Positions 43,018 to 52,896 of a DNA stretch of 64,000 bases are shown here, piece after piece. The position numbers and the translations under genes are program-made. Location: positions 33,421 through 97,420 of the forward strand of contig NZ_LJGU01000158.1 in assembly GCF_001751245.1 (NCBI RefSeq), given 5' to 3'. This DNA is from Streptomyces oceani (lineage in GTDB: Bacteria; Actinomycetota; Actinomycetes; Streptomycetales; Streptomycetaceae). Position 1 is the stretch's first letter; every line of letters begins with the position of its first letter. Below the pieces are notes generated by a model. The model was not told where the DNA came from and ran no database searches. It worked only from the letters and a program-made list of their open reading frames with translations.

Positions 43018-44304
43018 TCAGCGCCGGACCGACGGGGGCACTGGCTCGGCGACCGTGGCGTCCGCGTGGGCGCGGGAGGCCGGGGCGGAACCGGACGTAC
43101 CGGTGTCGTACGCCGTCCCGTGACCGTAGGCGGTCTCCGCGTGGAAGAACCGGTCCAGCCCCGCGGTCTCCTGGTCCTCGGCGGCACGGAAACCGATGGT
43201 GGCGTCCAGCACCCGGGCCAACAGCCAGGAGAAGGCGAAGGAATAGGCCATCACCGAGAACACCCCCAGTGCCTGCTTACCCAACTGTGTCGGGCCGGCC
43301 AGCCCGCCGGTGGCGAGGACTCCCACCAACAGCGTGCCCACCACCCCGCCGACCAGGTGGACCCCGACCACGTCCAGCGAGTCGTCGTAACCCAGCCGGT
43401 GTTTGAGACCTACCGCCCAGGAACAAGCCACCCCGGCGACCAGGCCGATGACGATCGCGCCCAGCGGGTTCACATGCGCGCCGGAGGGCGTGATGGCGAC
43501 CAGCCCGGCCACCGCGCCGGAAGCGGTGCCAAGCGTGCTGAACGTCCCCCGCCGGAGGCGCTCGTACGCCAGCCAGCCCATCATCGCCGCCCCGGTGGCC
43601 ACCTGGGTGTTCAGCGCCATCGCCGCGGCGGTGCCGTCGGCGGTCAGCTGGGAGCCCGCGTTGAAGCCGAACCAGCCGAACCACAACAACGCGGCGCCCA
43701 GCATCACCAGCGGCAGGCTGTGCGGTGGCATCTCGTCCGTACGAAAGCCGATCCGCCCGCCCACCACGAGCACGGCGGCGAGTGCGGCGACGCCGGCGTT
43801 GACGTGTACGGCGGTGCCGCCCGCGAAGTCGATGACCTTCAGCTCGTACAGCCAGCCGCCCTCGGCCCATACCCAGTGCGCGACCGGGAAGTAGACGACC
43901 GTGACCCAGAGCGCGACGAACACGCCCCACGCGCTGAACTTCACCCGATCCGCCAGAGCGCCACTGATCAGCGCGGGGGTGAGAACGGCGAACATCAGCT
44001 GGAACACCGCGAAAGCGAGTACGGGCAGTCCGGCGTCGCCGGCGAGCGTACCGGTGTCGACACCACGCAGGCCGACGTGCTCCAGACCTCCGATCAAGCC
44101 GGCGGTGTCGGAACCGAAGACCAGCGAATAGCCGTACAACACCCACAGCACGCTGACGATGCCCAGCGACACGAAGGACATCATGAGCATGTTGAGCGCG
44201 CTCTTGACCCGCACCATTCCGCCGTAGAAGAAGGCTAGTCCGGGCGTCATCACCATCACTAGAGCTGTGCTGAGCAGGACGAATGCGGTATCGGCGTGGT
44301 TCAC
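43018..44304 (-). CDS. amtB: Ammonium transporter AmtB
   Basis: A 428-residue Amt-family channel with about 11 membrane segments. TPGLAFFYGGMVRVKSALNMLMM near residue 20, DFAGGTAVHVNAGVAAL near 158 and GAHVNPLGAIVIG are family signatures, including the pore histidine in VHVNAG. The C-terminal 55 residues are an extended cytoplasmic tail. In S. coelicolor amtB is followed by glnK and glnD before ffh; here ffh starts 135 bases after the amtB stop. A GlnR-like site lies upstream (44401-44438). Confidence 0.93.
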   Translation of the reverse strand: MNHADTAFVLLSTALVMVMTPGLAFFYGGMVRVKSALNMLMMSFVSLGIVSVLWVLYGYSLVFGSDTAGLIGGLEHVGLRGVDTGTLAGDAGLPVLAFAVFQLMFAVLTPALISGALADRVKFSAWGVFVALWVTVVYFPVAHWVWAEGGWLYELKVIDFAGGTAVHVNAGVAALAAVLVVGGRIGFRTDEMPPHSLPLVMLGAALLWFGWFGFNAGSQLTADGTAAAMALNTQVATGAAMMGWLAYERLRRGTFSTLGTASGAVAGLVAITPSGAHVNPLGAIVIGLVAGVACSWAVGLKHRLGYDDSLDVVGVHLVGGVVGTLLVGVLATGGLAGPTQLGKQALGVFSVMAYSFAFSWLLARVLDATIGFRAAEDQETAGLDRFFHAETAYGHGTAYDTGTSGSAPASRAHADATVAEPVPPSVRR

Positions 44305-44647
44305 GTGGGTGTCTCCTCACATTGACGGCCGGCGATGCGCACGGCCCGCGGCCTCGGACGCCGGCGGGCCGGGACGACCAGCACAGACTGTCCCGGAGAC
44401 GTTTCCGTCGACGCGCCGTCGTGTTACCTCCGGATCACGGTGCGCGGTGCGCCGTTAATTCCGGATCACGGCGCACGAAACCGGCCGCGACCCCGCCCGG
44501 TGTGACTGGCGGGGGAGCCGAGTCGGGCGTCCGGGGCGGTGGTCGCGGCCGGTGGTTCGGGGTGGCGTCGGATCGGGGGACGACACGCGGTGGACGAGCC
44601 TGGGACGGGCACGGGCGTGCCGGAGCGGTGTCGGGGACTGACAAGAC
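44305..44647. other. Intergenic region with amtB promoter area and tandem repeats
   Basis: No credible gene lies in these 343 bases between amtB and the nsdA 3' end. It holds the CCGGATCACGG direct repeat (44430-44440 and 44461-44471) within the GlnR-like region, and otherwise GC-rich sequence past the end of nsdA. Confidence 0.5.
44401..44438 (-). promoter_or_regulatory. Candidate GlnR-binding region upstream of amtB
   Basis: On the minus strand GTGAT, GTAAC and GAAAC are spaced 11 and 22 bases apart (44438-44434, 44427-44423, 44405-44401). That fits three of the four half-sites in the GlnR pattern gTnAC-n6-GaAAC, repeated; the fourth position (GCGCG) does not match. The CCGTGATCCGGA unit is duplicated just upstream. 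amtB is a known GlnR target in streptomycetes; binding here is an inference. Confidence 0.4.
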
Positions 44648-46258
44648 CTAAGCCACGGCGAGCTCACCGTCCGGCGGTTCACCGGCCAACTGCCGGGACA
44701 GCCGCGCGACGGCGGGCACCTCGCCGAAGTCGCGTGCCGCTGTGGCAGCCGTGCTTCGCAGCCGGTTGTTGACCTGCTCCGAACGCAGTCGCCGGGCCAC
44801 GTCCAGGGCCTCCGCCGCCCGCGATGCGCAGCGCTCCGGCTCGTGCCGCAGCAGGTGCACGCTCGCCATGCCGATGAGATTGAGGGCGAACGAGCGCTGG
44901 TGGCCTCCGCCCTCCGTCTCCTCCGCCTCCTGTCTGAAGAGTTCCACCGCGCGCGCCATCGCGGGCTCCGCGAGTGAGGCGTAGGCAGGGCTACGGCCCG
45001 CGGAGTAGGCGAGGTCGCGGTACGAGTGGGCGTTCTCGGCGTGCAGCTCGGCGGCCGAGAAGAAGCGCATCCAGTCCGGGTCCGCGTCCCGCTCGTCGAT
45101 GTCCTCGAAGGTCTCCTCCGCCATGCGCACGGCACGCTTGCACTTCCCGGGCTGGCCCATGTTGGCGTAGGCGCGCGCCTCCAGGGCGTGCAGCATGGCC
45201 TGCGTACGGGCCGTCGCCCCCTCCCGGCTGCCGTACTGCGCGAGGTGGGTCAGCTCCAGTGCGTCCTCCGGACGACCCAGATGGATCATCTGACGGCTCA
45301 TGTTGGAGAGGACGTACGCCCCCAGCGGGCGGTCCTCCGCCTCCTTGGCGGCGTGCAGGGCCAGCACGAAGTACTTCTGCGCCGTCGGCTGCATGCCCAC
45401 GTCGTACGACATCCAGCCGGCGAGCTCGGCGAGCTCGCCGGTGACCCCGAAGAGGCGTCGGCGGTGCACGGGCGACCGGCACTCCCGAAGCAGGTCCGTG
45501 ACCTCATGCAGCTGGCCCACCACTGCCTTGCGTCGCAGTCCGCCACCGCACTGCGCGTCCCAGCGTCGGAACATGACCGTCGTCTGCTCCAGCAACTCCA
45601 ACTCCGGCTCGGAGAGTTGGGTCATCCGGCCCATGCCCTCCCCTTCCCCGGGCGGCCTTCGGTCCGGCCCCGGCCGCTCGGCACCGTCGACCCGGCCCTC
45701 TCGGCCCAGGTGGCCGATGCTGGCTAATCCGGCGCTCGGTGCCGCACCAGCCAGCGGCCCCGGCCCCGGCTCGGCTGAGCCGCCCGGCATCGCCGCGGGC
45801 ACGAGCCACCGCTGCATCGGCTCGATCAGCTTCTGTCCGGCCGCCATGCTCAGTGAGGGCCCCAGAAAGCCGCGTCTGCCCAACATGAGATCGCTGCGCG
45901 AGAACTCGCTGATCATCGCCACCGTCTGCGGACCCGCCCACGGCAGATCGACACCCGAGGCCGGTGGTGACGACCGGGCCGCCCGGAGTCCCACGTCCTC
46001 CGCTCCGACGACACAGCCGAAACGCTCCGAGAAGAGCTCCGAGAGGATGCGCGGGATGGGCTCTCGCGGCTGTTCGCCGTCCAGCCAGCGGCGCACTCGC
46101 GAGGTGTCCGTGCTGATGTGATGCGCACCGAGCTGCCGAGCCCGCCGGTTCACTTGGCGCGCCAGCTCGCCCTTCGACCAACCGCTGCGCGCGAACCATG
46201 ACCGCAACGCGTCGTTCGGCTGCTTCTCCGGCACGTTCCCGCCACCACCGTCGCCCAC
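44648..46258 (-). CDS. nsdA: NsdA-like negative regulator of sporulation and antibiotic production
   Basis: The 536-residue protein starts VGDGGGGNVPEKQPNDALRSW. An N-terminal region, residues 10-110 (SGWSKGELARQVNRRARQLG, then TDTSRVRRWLDGEQPREPIP), looks like a divergent helix-turn-helix. A TPR-like helical region (about 240-500; AHSYRDLAYSAGRSPAYA and similar) follows. The match to streptomycete NsdA (SCO5582), whose loss raises actinorhodin and sporulation, is by recalled similarity and by position next to amtB. A Pro/Gly-rich linker lies near 165-215. GTG 46258 is the assumed start; GTG 46234 is possible. Confidence 0.85.
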   Translation of the reverse strand: MGDGGGGNVPEKQPNDALRSWFARSGWSKGELARQVNRRARQLGAHHISTDTSRVRRWLDGEQPREPIPRILSELFSERFGCVVGAEDVGLRAARSSPPASGVDLPWAGPQTVAMISEFSRSDLMLGRRGFLGPSLSMAAGQKLIEPMQRWLVPAAMPGGSAEPGPGPLAGAAPSAGLASIGHLGREGRVDGAERPGPDRRPPGEGEGMGRMTQLSEPELELLEQTTVMFRRWDAQCGGGLRRKAVVGQLHEVTDLLRECRSPVHRRRLFGVTGELAELAGWMSYDVGMQPTAQKYFVLALHAAKEAEDRPLGAYVLSNMSRQMIHLGRPEDALELTHLAQYGSREGATARTQAMLHALEARAYANMGQPGKCKRAVRMAEETFEDIDERDADPDWMRFFSAAELHAENAHSYRDLAYSAGRSPAYASLAEPAMARAVELFRQEAEETEGGGHQRSFALNLIGMASVHLLRHEPERCASRAAEALDVARRLRSEQVNNRLRSTAATAARDFGEVPAVARLSRQLAGEPPDGELAVA

Positions 46259-46529
46259 GGGTCGCCCCCATCCGGCTCCGCGGAACGCTTCATGCCTCTG
46301 GCATAGGCGCACGCCGAGCATCTCGCCGCTGTATATACCGAAAGTAACTCCACGATCACGTCGCGCGCGAGGCCGATTTCCGAATCGCCACCATTCGCCA
46401 CCCCATCGAATGAACCTTTCGGCAGTGTCAACCGCTTCACTTGACGCGGTACGGGACGCGAGCGATCCGGAGAACACAGAACCGCGGTTTGGTCGTAACC
46501 ATCCGCAGACAGCATCCGTTGGAGGGGGT

Positions 46530-47213
46530 ATGGGCTTCACCATCGGCGCCATCGGCGGCATCCGGGACATCTCAGACCGGTGCTCCGGCCATCGGCGGCG
46601 CGGCCGGGGCTCCGAGTGCACCGCGGTCTCGGAGTACGCCAGTCTGTGGGGCTGGTCCGTGGTGCCGGGAGCGCGCGCCAGCCGCGGTGGCGGGCGCACC
46701 CGCTGCTCCTGCGGTGCCGTGAACTGCGCCGCGCCGGGCGCCCATCCGCTGGACCCGTCCCTGGAGGTGCCGGCGGGCGCGAGTCTCGACGAGGCCACCC
46801 GGGCCTGGAACCGGGTGCCGGGTGCCTCGCTGTTGCTGCCCACCGGGCGCAGCTTCGACGTGCTCCAGGTCACCGAGTCCGCCGCGCGGCAGGCGCTCGT
46901 ACGGCTGGAACGGATGGGACTGCCGCTGGGGCCGGTCGCCGTCACCCCGGACCGGCGTGCCTGGTTCCTGGTGGCACGGGGCGCCACGGCGGAGCTGCCC
47001 GGCCTGCTCTATCGAATGGGCTGGGACGACTCCCGGATCGACCTCCGCGGGCTCGGACCGGGTGACTACATCACCGCGCCGCCCTCGGACCTGGGTGGCC
47101 TCGGACCGGTGCGATGGCTACGCGCTCCCGCCCCCGAGCGTGCGGCACGGTTCCCGGAAGCCCGGCTGCTCCTCGGCACGCTGGCCTACGTCTGCCACCG
47201 CTCAGCGGTCTGA
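46530..47213 (+). CDS. Bifunctional DNA primase/polymerase N-terminal domain protein
   Basis: A 227-residue protein resembling the prim-pol N-terminal domain proteins found beside nsdA in streptomycetes. It has SEYASLWGWSVVPGARASRGG near 33 and a CSCGAVNCAAPGAHPLD segment with three cysteines and a His that could bind zinc. The acidic catalytic residues of active prim-pol enzymes are not evident, so a structural or regulatory role is likely. ATG 46530 has GGAGGGGGT immediately upstream. It is divergent from nsdA. Confidence 0.75.
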   Translation: MGFTIGAIGGIRDISDRCSGHRRRGRGSECTAVSEYASLWGWSVVPGARASRGGGRTRCSCGAVNCAAPGAHPLDPSLEVPAGASLDEATRAWNRVPGASLLLPTGRSFDVLQVTESAARQALVRLERMGLPLGPVAVTPDRRAWFLVARGATAELPGLLYRMGWDDSRIDLRGLGPGDYITAPPSDLGGLGPVRWLRAPAPERAARFPEARLLLGTLAYVCHRSAV

Positions 47214-47369
47214 GCCGCTCCGACGCCGGGCCCGTGATCGGCTCCTCGAGCAGCCGCCCGACTTGGCCTGCCACCGTACGACCGGCGCGAGAGCGGCGCG
47301 CAACCGGCGCACGAGCGCGGGGAGTCGGCAGGCTGCTCGGCCGGCTCCCCGCTGGCTCCCCGTGGGTGT

Positions 47370-48605
47370 TCAGTTTCCGTCGACGAGCGCCTCGACGAAC
47401 GCCTCCGGCTCGAAGGGAGCGAGGTCGTCCGGCCCCTCACCGAGCCCCACCAGCTTCACGGGCACGCCCAGTTCGCGCTGGACGGATACGACGATGCCGC
47501 CCTTCGCGGTCCCGTCCAGCTTGGTCAGCACGATCCCGGAGATGTCCACGACCTCCGCGAACACTCGTGCCTGCACCAGACCGTTCTGCCCGGTGGTCGC
47601 GTCCAACACGAGCAGCACCTCGTCGACGGGCCCCTGCTTCTCCACGACCCGCTTGACCTTGCCGAGCTCGTCCATCAGGCCGGTCTTGGTGTGCAGACGC
47701 CCGGCGGTGTCCACCAGAACCACGTCGGCGGACTCGTCCGTGCCCTCCTTGACCGCGTCGAACGCGACGGAGGCGGGATCGCCACCCTCTGGCCCGCGGA
47801 CCGTACGGGCTCCCACCCGCTTGCCCCAGGTCTCCAGTTGGTCGGCGGCCGCGGCTCGGAAGGTGTCCGCGGCCCCCAGCACCACGGACTTTCCGTCCGC
47901 GACGAGTACCCGGCCCAGCTTCCCGGTGGTGGTGGTCTTGCCCGTGCCGTTGACCCCCACGACGAGCACGACGCCGGGACGGTCGACCGTCCCGCTGGTC
48001 TCGGTGCGCACGGTCCGGTCGAGCTCCGGACCGACCAACTTGAGCAGTTCCTCACGCAGCAGCGCGCGGAGTTCCTCGGGCGTACGGGTACCGAGCACCT
48101 TGACCCGCTCGCGCAGGGACTCGACGAGTTCCTCCGTGGGCGCCACGCCCACGTCCGCCGTGAGCAGCGTGTCCTCGACCTCCTCCCAGGTCTCCTCGTC
48201 CAGGCGCTCCCGGGACAACAGCGTGAGCAGTCCCTTGCCCAGCGAGTTCTGCGATCGGGAGAGCCGGGACCTGAGCCGTACGAGCCGACCCGCGGAGGGC
48301 TCGGGCGTCTCGATCTCCGGCTCTGCCGGGGCGGCGGGAGCGGCCTCCGCGCTCTCCGGAGCTTCCGGGGCCTCGGTGGTCTCGGTGTCGGGCGGCCCGA
48401 CCTCTTCAATGGTCCCGCCCGGTTCGGCCGGAGCGGTCTCCGCCTTCTCACCGACCTTCGGTTCGGCGGGAGGCGCGGTCGTGGTCGAGGTCGCGGTGTC
48501 CTGTGATCGCTTGGCCTTCTTCTGTTTCAGGCCACTGATCACCAGCCCGCTGATCGCGAGCAACGCGAGCACGGCAATGATGAGAGCAAGGATGACGATG
48601 TCCAT
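47370..48605 (-). CDS. ftsY: Signal recognition particle receptor FtsY
   Basis: This 411-residue SRP GTPase receptor starts with a membrane segment (VILALIIAVLALLAISGLVISG). An acidic Glu/Ala/Thr/Pro-rich linker (about 40-110) and the NG domain follow: G1 GVNGTGKTTTTGKLG near 217, DTAGRLHTKTGLM near 300 and KLDGTAKGG near 365. It receives SRP-ribosome complexes at the membrane with Ffh. It lies 219 bases downstream of smc, with a hairpin between. Confidence 0.95.
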   Translation of the reverse strand: MDIVILALIIAVLALLAISGLVISGLKQKKAKRSQDTATSTTTAPPAEPKVGEKAETAPAEPGGTIEEVGPPDTETTEAPEAPESAEAAPAAPAEPEIETPEPSAGRLVRLRSRLSRSQNSLGKGLLTLLSRERLDEETWEEVEDTLLTADVGVAPTEELVESLRERVKVLGTRTPEELRALLREELLKLVGPELDRTVRTETSGTVDRPGVVLVVGVNGTGKTTTTGKLGRVLVADGKSVVLGAADTFRAAAADQLETWGKRVGARTVRGPEGGDPASVAFDAVKEGTDESADVVLVDTAGRLHTKTGLMDELGKVKRVVEKQGPVDEVLLVLDATTGQNGLVQARVFAEVVDISGIVLTKLDGTAKGGIVVSVQRELGVPVKLVGLGEGPDDLAPFEPEAFVEALVDGN

Positions 48606-48785
48606 AACGCGCTCCAGTATCGGTCACAGACGGACCGGAACGCCCACTCCCGCTCGGGCCGGCTCCGCCACGGTCCGCGGATGCTAGCGGTCCCACCGTA
48701 CGGTTTCCGTGCCGGCGCCGACGCGCCCCCGTCTGGACCGCGGGATCGACTCGGGCGTGCCCGGTGGTGCTGCCTCGTGGACCAG

Positions 48786-48807
48786 CGGCACGGCGGCCAC
48801 CGTGCCG
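48786..48807 (-). terminator. Hairpin downstream of smc
   Basis: CGGCACGG (48786-48793) and CCGTGCCG (48800-48807) pair with a 6-base loop, 18 bases after the smc stop codon on the minus strand. Confidence 0.55.
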
Positions 48808-48824
48808 TGCCGTGTGACCGGTTC

Positions 48825-51800
48825 TCAGTTCAAGCGCTGACTGATGACCTTCGACACTCCGTCGCCCTGCATGGAAACGCCGTACAGCGCGTCCCCCACC
48901 TCCATCGTGCGCTTCTGGTGGGTGATCACGATCAGCTGTGAGCTGTCCTTCAGCTCCTCGAGCAACCCGATCAACCGCTGCAGGTTCGTGTCGTCGAGCG
49001 CCGCCTCGACCTCGTCCAACACGTAGAACGGACTGGGCCGGGCCTTGAAGATGGCCACCAGCATCGCGACCGCGGTCAGCGAACGCTCACCCCCGGACAA
49101 CAGGGACAGCCGCTTGACCTTCTTCCCCGGCGGACGAGCCTCCACATCCACCCCGGTCGTCAGCATGTTCTCCGGCTCGGTGAGCACCAGCCGACCCTCA
49201 CCGCCAGGGAAGAGCCGGGAGAAGACACCCTCGAACTCCCGCGCGGTGTCGTGGTATGCCTCCGTGAAGACCTGCTCAACCCGCTCGTCGACCTCCTTGA
49301 CCACCTGCAGGAGGTCAGCCCGCGTCTTCCTCAGGTCCTCCAACTGCTCGCCGAGGAACTGGTGTCGCTCCTCCAGTGCCGCGAACTCCTCCAGTGCCAG
49401 CGGATTGATCTTGCCGAGCTTCTGGTAGGCCCGCTCCGCGGACTTCAGCCGCTTCTCCTGCTCCGCCCGCACGTACGGCACCGGCTGGTTCCGAGGATGC
49501 TCCGGGTCCTCCGGCAGTTCCTCGCCCTCCGCCGGAGGCGACGGCGGTACGAGCTGCTCGGGTCCGTACTCGCTCACCAGACCGGAGGGCTCGACGCCCA
49601 GCTCCTCCAGAGCCTTGGTCTCCAACTGCTCGATCCGCAGACGCTTCTCCGCGCCCAGGACCTCACCACGGTGGACGGAGTCCGTCAGCTTGTCCAGCTC
49701 GTCCTTCAACTCCCGGGACTGGTCCCGTTCGGTCGCCAGGGCACGTTCCCGCTCGGACTTCGCCCCCTCGGCACGCTCCCGCTCCTCCTGAGCCCGTACG
49801 ACCGACTCCTCCACATGCGCCAGCAGCTGCCGCGCGCCGTTCGCCACCGCGGCGGCCACATCGGCCTCCTGACGGCGGCGGGCACGGCGCCGCTCGGCAC
49901 GCTCCCGGGCCTCGCGCTCCGCACGCGCTCCCCGGTCCAGCGCGTCCGCACGACCGGCCAGGCCTTTCACCCGCTCCTCGTGCGTACGGACCTGGAGGCG
50001 GGCCTCCATCTCGGTCTGCCGGGCGTTCGCACCGTCGGCCGCCAGGCGGTCGCGGGTGGTCGTGTCCGGCTCCTGGTCGTCCTGCCGCGACTCCTCCAGC
50101 ACGGCGAGTCGCTCCGCGAGCTCCGCCGCCTCCTCGGTGGCGCCCGCCAGGGCTTCCTCCGCCTTCGCCACCGCCGCCACGGAGCGCTCCGCCTCCTGGG
50201 CCGCCGCGCGAGCCTGACCACCGAGCCGACCGAGTCGGCCCGCCACCTCGGACTTCTCCCGGTCCGCGGTGCTGCGCTCGGTGGCGAGCCGCTCCACCGT
50301 GGCCGCCGTCTCCCGCCTCCGATCCTCGGCCTCCGTCAGCCGCCGCGCGGTCTCCGCGCACCGATCCGCCAGTTCCGCCAGTTCGGCCGCGGCCTCGTCG
50401 ACCGCCGCCTGCGCCTCCAGCATGCTGGGCGCGCCGGCCGATCCTCCGTGCGCGAAGTGCGCGCCGAGCAGGTCCCCCTCGGCCGTGACCGCCAGCAGCC
50501 CCGGGTTGGTGGTGACGAGCTGTTCGGCGTCCGCCAGGGTGTCCACCACCACGACCTCCCGCAGCAGCCGGCGCACCGCCGGCAGCAACTCGGCCGGGCC
50601 CCGCACCAGGTCCGCCGCGGGCGGGCACGCCACCCGGTCAGCCGCCCCCTCCGCAGGCACTCCCGCGTCCTCCGCGGCACCGTCCGTGGCCCCTTCCGAG
50701 GCACCCAGCAGCAACGCGGCACGTCCGGCGTCGTTCTTCCGCAGCAGACGCAGCGCGTCCGCCGCCGAGCGGACGTCGGCGAAGGCGAGCGCGTCCGCCG
50801 CGGAACCGAGCGCCGCGGCGACGGGGATCTCGTAGCCCGGCCGCACGGTCAGCAGCTCGGCCGCCGGTCCGAGCAGGCCGGCCAGCCGTTCCCGGGCGTC
50901 CAGCAGGGTGTCCGTACCGTCCTTACGACGCAGGTTGAGGGCCAGCGCGTCATGTCGGGCCTGGGTGGCCGCGCGTTCGCGTTCGGCGCTGTTCGCGTCC
51001 TTCCGAGCGGCGCTGACCGCGGACTCCGCCTCAGCCAGGGCCTCTTTGGCCGCGGTGTGCCGCTCGGCCAGGTCCTCGTCTCCCGACTCGAGGTCGGCTA
51101 CCTCGGCCCGTAGCGTGTCGTACTCCTGTTGGGCGGACACGGAGCGCCGTTCCGCGTCCGCGCTGCCGGCGGTGAGGCGGTCAATCTCCGACTGCGCCGA
51201 GGCAGCCCGGCCGCGCGCGGCGTTGACCTGTCCCTGCAGCCTGGCGTGGCTCTCCCGGCGATCGGCAAGGGCTCGGGACTCGTCCCTGAGCCGACGCTCC
51301 TCCTCCTGGAGCTTCCGTTCCAGTTCCGACCGGTGCTCCACGGTGTCGTCCAACGCCCGGCTCGCGGCCTCCACCGCGGCCTCCAGTTCCGCCTCCTGCT
51401 CGCGAATACGGGCGGCCTCGCGCTCCATCTCCTCGGGATCGCGGCCCTTCCGTTCCTCCTCCGGCTGGGCGCTCGCGCTCTTCACCCGGGCGTCGGCCAG
51501 GCTCACGGTGCCCCGCACCCGCTCGGCCAGCTGCGACAGCTCGTACCAGGTCCGCTGGGCACGTTCCAGACGCGGCGTCAACGTCCGTACTCGCTGCTCC
51601 AGTTCACCCTCACGCCGGGCCGCGGCCTTGAGGCGGGCCTCGGCGGCCTCCTTGCGTTCCTTGAGCGCCGCCTCGTCCGCCACCTCGGTACGCAACGCCT
51701 CGCGTAGCGTGACCAGATCGTCGGCGACGAGCCGGAGCCGGGCGTCACGCAGGTCCGCCTGGATCACCTGTGCCTTGCGGGCCACCGCAGCCTGCCGGCC

Positions 51801-52415
51801 CAACGGCTTGAGTTGCCGGCGCAGTTCGTCCGTGAGGTCCTGTACCCGGGCGAGGTTCGCCTGCATCGCGTCGAGCTTCCGCAGCGCCTTCTCCTTGCGC
51901 TTGCGGTGTTTCAGCACGCCCGCGGCCTCCTCGATGAACGCCCGACGGCCCATCGGGTCGGCGTGCAGCACCGAGTCCAGCTGTCCCTGGCCGACGATGA
52001 CGTGCATCTCCCGGCCGATGCCGGAGTCGGAGAGCAGTTCCTGGATGTCCAGCAGCCGGCAGGTGTCGCCGTTGAGCTGGTACTCGCTGCCCCCGTTGCG
52101 GAACATGATCCGCGTGACCGTGACCTCGGAGTAGTCGATCGGGAGGGCGCCGTCCGCGTTGTCGATGGTGAGCGACACCTCGGCGCGCCCCAACGGCGGG
52201 CGTCCGGTGGTGCCGGCGAAGATGACGTCCTCCATCTTGCCGCCACGCAGCGACTTCGCGCCCTGCTCGCCCATCACCCAGGACAGGGCGTCGACCACGT
52301 TGGACTTGCCAGAGCCGTTCGGGCCGACCACGCAGGTGATGCCTGGTTCCAGGCGGAGCGTGGTGGCGGAGGCGAAGGACTTGAACCCCCGTAGGGACAG
52401 GCTCTTGAGGTGCAC
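48825..52415 (-). CDS. smc: Chromosome segregation protein SMC
   Basis: The 1196-residue ATPase has the N-terminal head with Walker A GPNGSGKSNVVDALSWVMGE near residue 32. Coiled coils (about 170-505 and 680-1020) rich in Ala/Glu/Arg flank a hinge around 510-660. The C-terminal head has LSLLSGGERSLTAVAMLVAIF (signature) and FYVLDEVEAALDDTNLQRL (Walker B and D-loop). It organises the chromosome with ScpA/ScpB. Length and architecture are standard for the family. Confidence 0.96.
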   Translation of the reverse strand: MHLKSLSLRGFKSFASATTLRLEPGITCVVGPNGSGKSNVVDALSWVMGEQGAKSLRGGKMEDVIFAGTTGRPPLGRAEVSLTIDNADGALPIDYSEVTVTRIMFRNGGSEYQLNGDTCRLLDIQELLSDSGIGREMHVIVGQGQLDSVLHADPMGRRAFIEEAAGVLKHRKRKEKALRKLDAMQANLARVQDLTDELRRQLKPLGRQAAVARKAQVIQADLRDARLRLVADDLVTLREALRTEVADEAALKERKEAAEARLKAAARREGELEQRVRTLTPRLERAQRTWYELSQLAERVRGTVSLADARVKSASAQPEEERKGRDPEEMEREAARIREQEAELEAAVEAASRALDDTVEHRSELERKLQEEERRLRDESRALADRRESHARLQGQVNAARGRAASAQSEIDRLTAGSADAERRSVSAQQEYDTLRAEVADLESGDEDLAERHTAAKEALAEAESAVSAARKDANSAERERAATQARHDALALNLRRKDGTDTLLDARERLAGLLGPAAELLTVRPGYEIPVAAALGSAADALAFADVRSAADALRLLRKNDAGRAALLLGASEGATDGAAEDAGVPAEGAADRVACPPAADLVRGPAELLPAVRRLLREVVVVDTLADAEQLVTTNPGLLAVTAEGDLLGAHFAHGGSAGAPSMLEAQAAVDEAAAELAELADRCAETARRLTEAEDRRRETAATVERLATERSTADREKSEVAGRLGRLGGQARAAAQEAERSVAAVAKAEEALAGATEEAAELAERLAVLEESRQDDQEPDTTTRDRLAADGANARQTEMEARLQVRTHEERVKGLAGRADALDRGARAEREARERAERRRARRRQEADVAAAVANGARQLLAHVEESVVRAQEERERAEGAKSERERALATERDQSRELKDELDKLTDSVHRGEVLGAEKRLRIEQLETKALEELGVEPSGLVSEYGPEQLVPPSPPAEGEELPEDPEHPRNQPVPYVRAEQEKRLKSAERAYQKLGKINPLALEEFAALEERHQFLGEQLEDLRKTRADLLQVVKEVDERVEQVFTEAYHDTAREFEGVFSRLFPGGEGRLVLTEPENMLTTGVDVEARPPGKKVKRLSLLSGGERSLTAVAMLVAIFKARPSPFYVLDEVEAALDDTNLQRLIGLLEELKDSSQLIVITHQKRTMEVGDALYGVSMQGDGVSKVISQRLN

Positions 52416-52531
52416 CGTCGGACTGTACCTCGCGGGACACGCGGCGTTGGCGGACCGTGCGGGGCCGCGCGCGACGGCCCCCGGCCGCGCGACGGCGTAC
52501 GGCCGGCCCTCTCGGGGCCCTCGGCCAAGGG

Positions 52532-52810
52532 TCAGGCCAGAGACAGGAAGAGTTTCTCCAGCCGAGCGCGCAGCCGGTCCATGTCACCGGGTTGCTGCGT
52601 CTCCTCGGTCAGGCAGTGCTGCAGTCCCGTGGCGATGATCGCGAACCCGGCCCGGTCCAGGGCGCGGGAGACGGCGGCGAGCTGCGTGACAACGTCCTCG
52701 CAGTCACGCCCCTCCTCCATCATCTTGATGACTCCCGCGAGCTGGCCCTGAGCCCTTCGTAGCCGGTTCAGCGCGGACTTCAGCTCGTCGGTGGCCATGT
52801 CCAGTTCCAC
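52532..52810 (-). CDS. CstR-like persulfide-sensing repressor (CsoR/RcnR family)
   Basis: The 92-residue all-helical protein has the CsoR-family pattern RAQGQLAGVIKMMEEGRDCEDVVTQLAAV. The two reactive cysteines are at Cys37 and Cys66. Copper-sensing CsoR needs a His four residues before the second Cys; here it is Gly62, so copper binding should be lost while the Cys pair remains, as in CstR. The neighbours are a rhodanese and a persulfide dioxygenase, supporting that reading. It lies divergent to them, with an ATACCC..GGGTAT operator in the spacer. GTG 52810 follows GAGGAGG by 6 bases. Confidence 0.82.
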   Translation of the reverse strand: MELDMATDELKSALNRLRRAQGQLAGVIKMMEEGRDCEDVVTQLAAVSRALDRAGFAIIATGLQHCLTEETQQPGDMDRLRARLEKLFLSLA

Positions 52811-52824
52811 GTTTGCCTCCTCTT

Positions 52825-52840
52825 ATACCCCCTAGGGTAT
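52825..52840. promoter_or_regulatory. CstR operator 1 (divergent promoter region)
   Basis: ATACCCCCTAGGGTAT is a palindrome with ATACCC/GGGTAT arms between the repressor gene and the rhodanese gene. Similar sites recur at 53547 and 53625 in front of the dioxygenase gene. TATTAT at 52838-52843 can serve as a -10 box for the plus strand. Confidence 0.75.
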
Positions 52841-52896
52841 TATACGCATCAGGGGGTTACTACGTACGCGTTCGTCGACCGGAAGGACAACTCTCC

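Noticed and set aside
52457..52762. Plus-strand frame opposite the CstR-like gene
   Set aside because: The minus-strand gene has family motifs, a good RBS and an operator; this frame has none.
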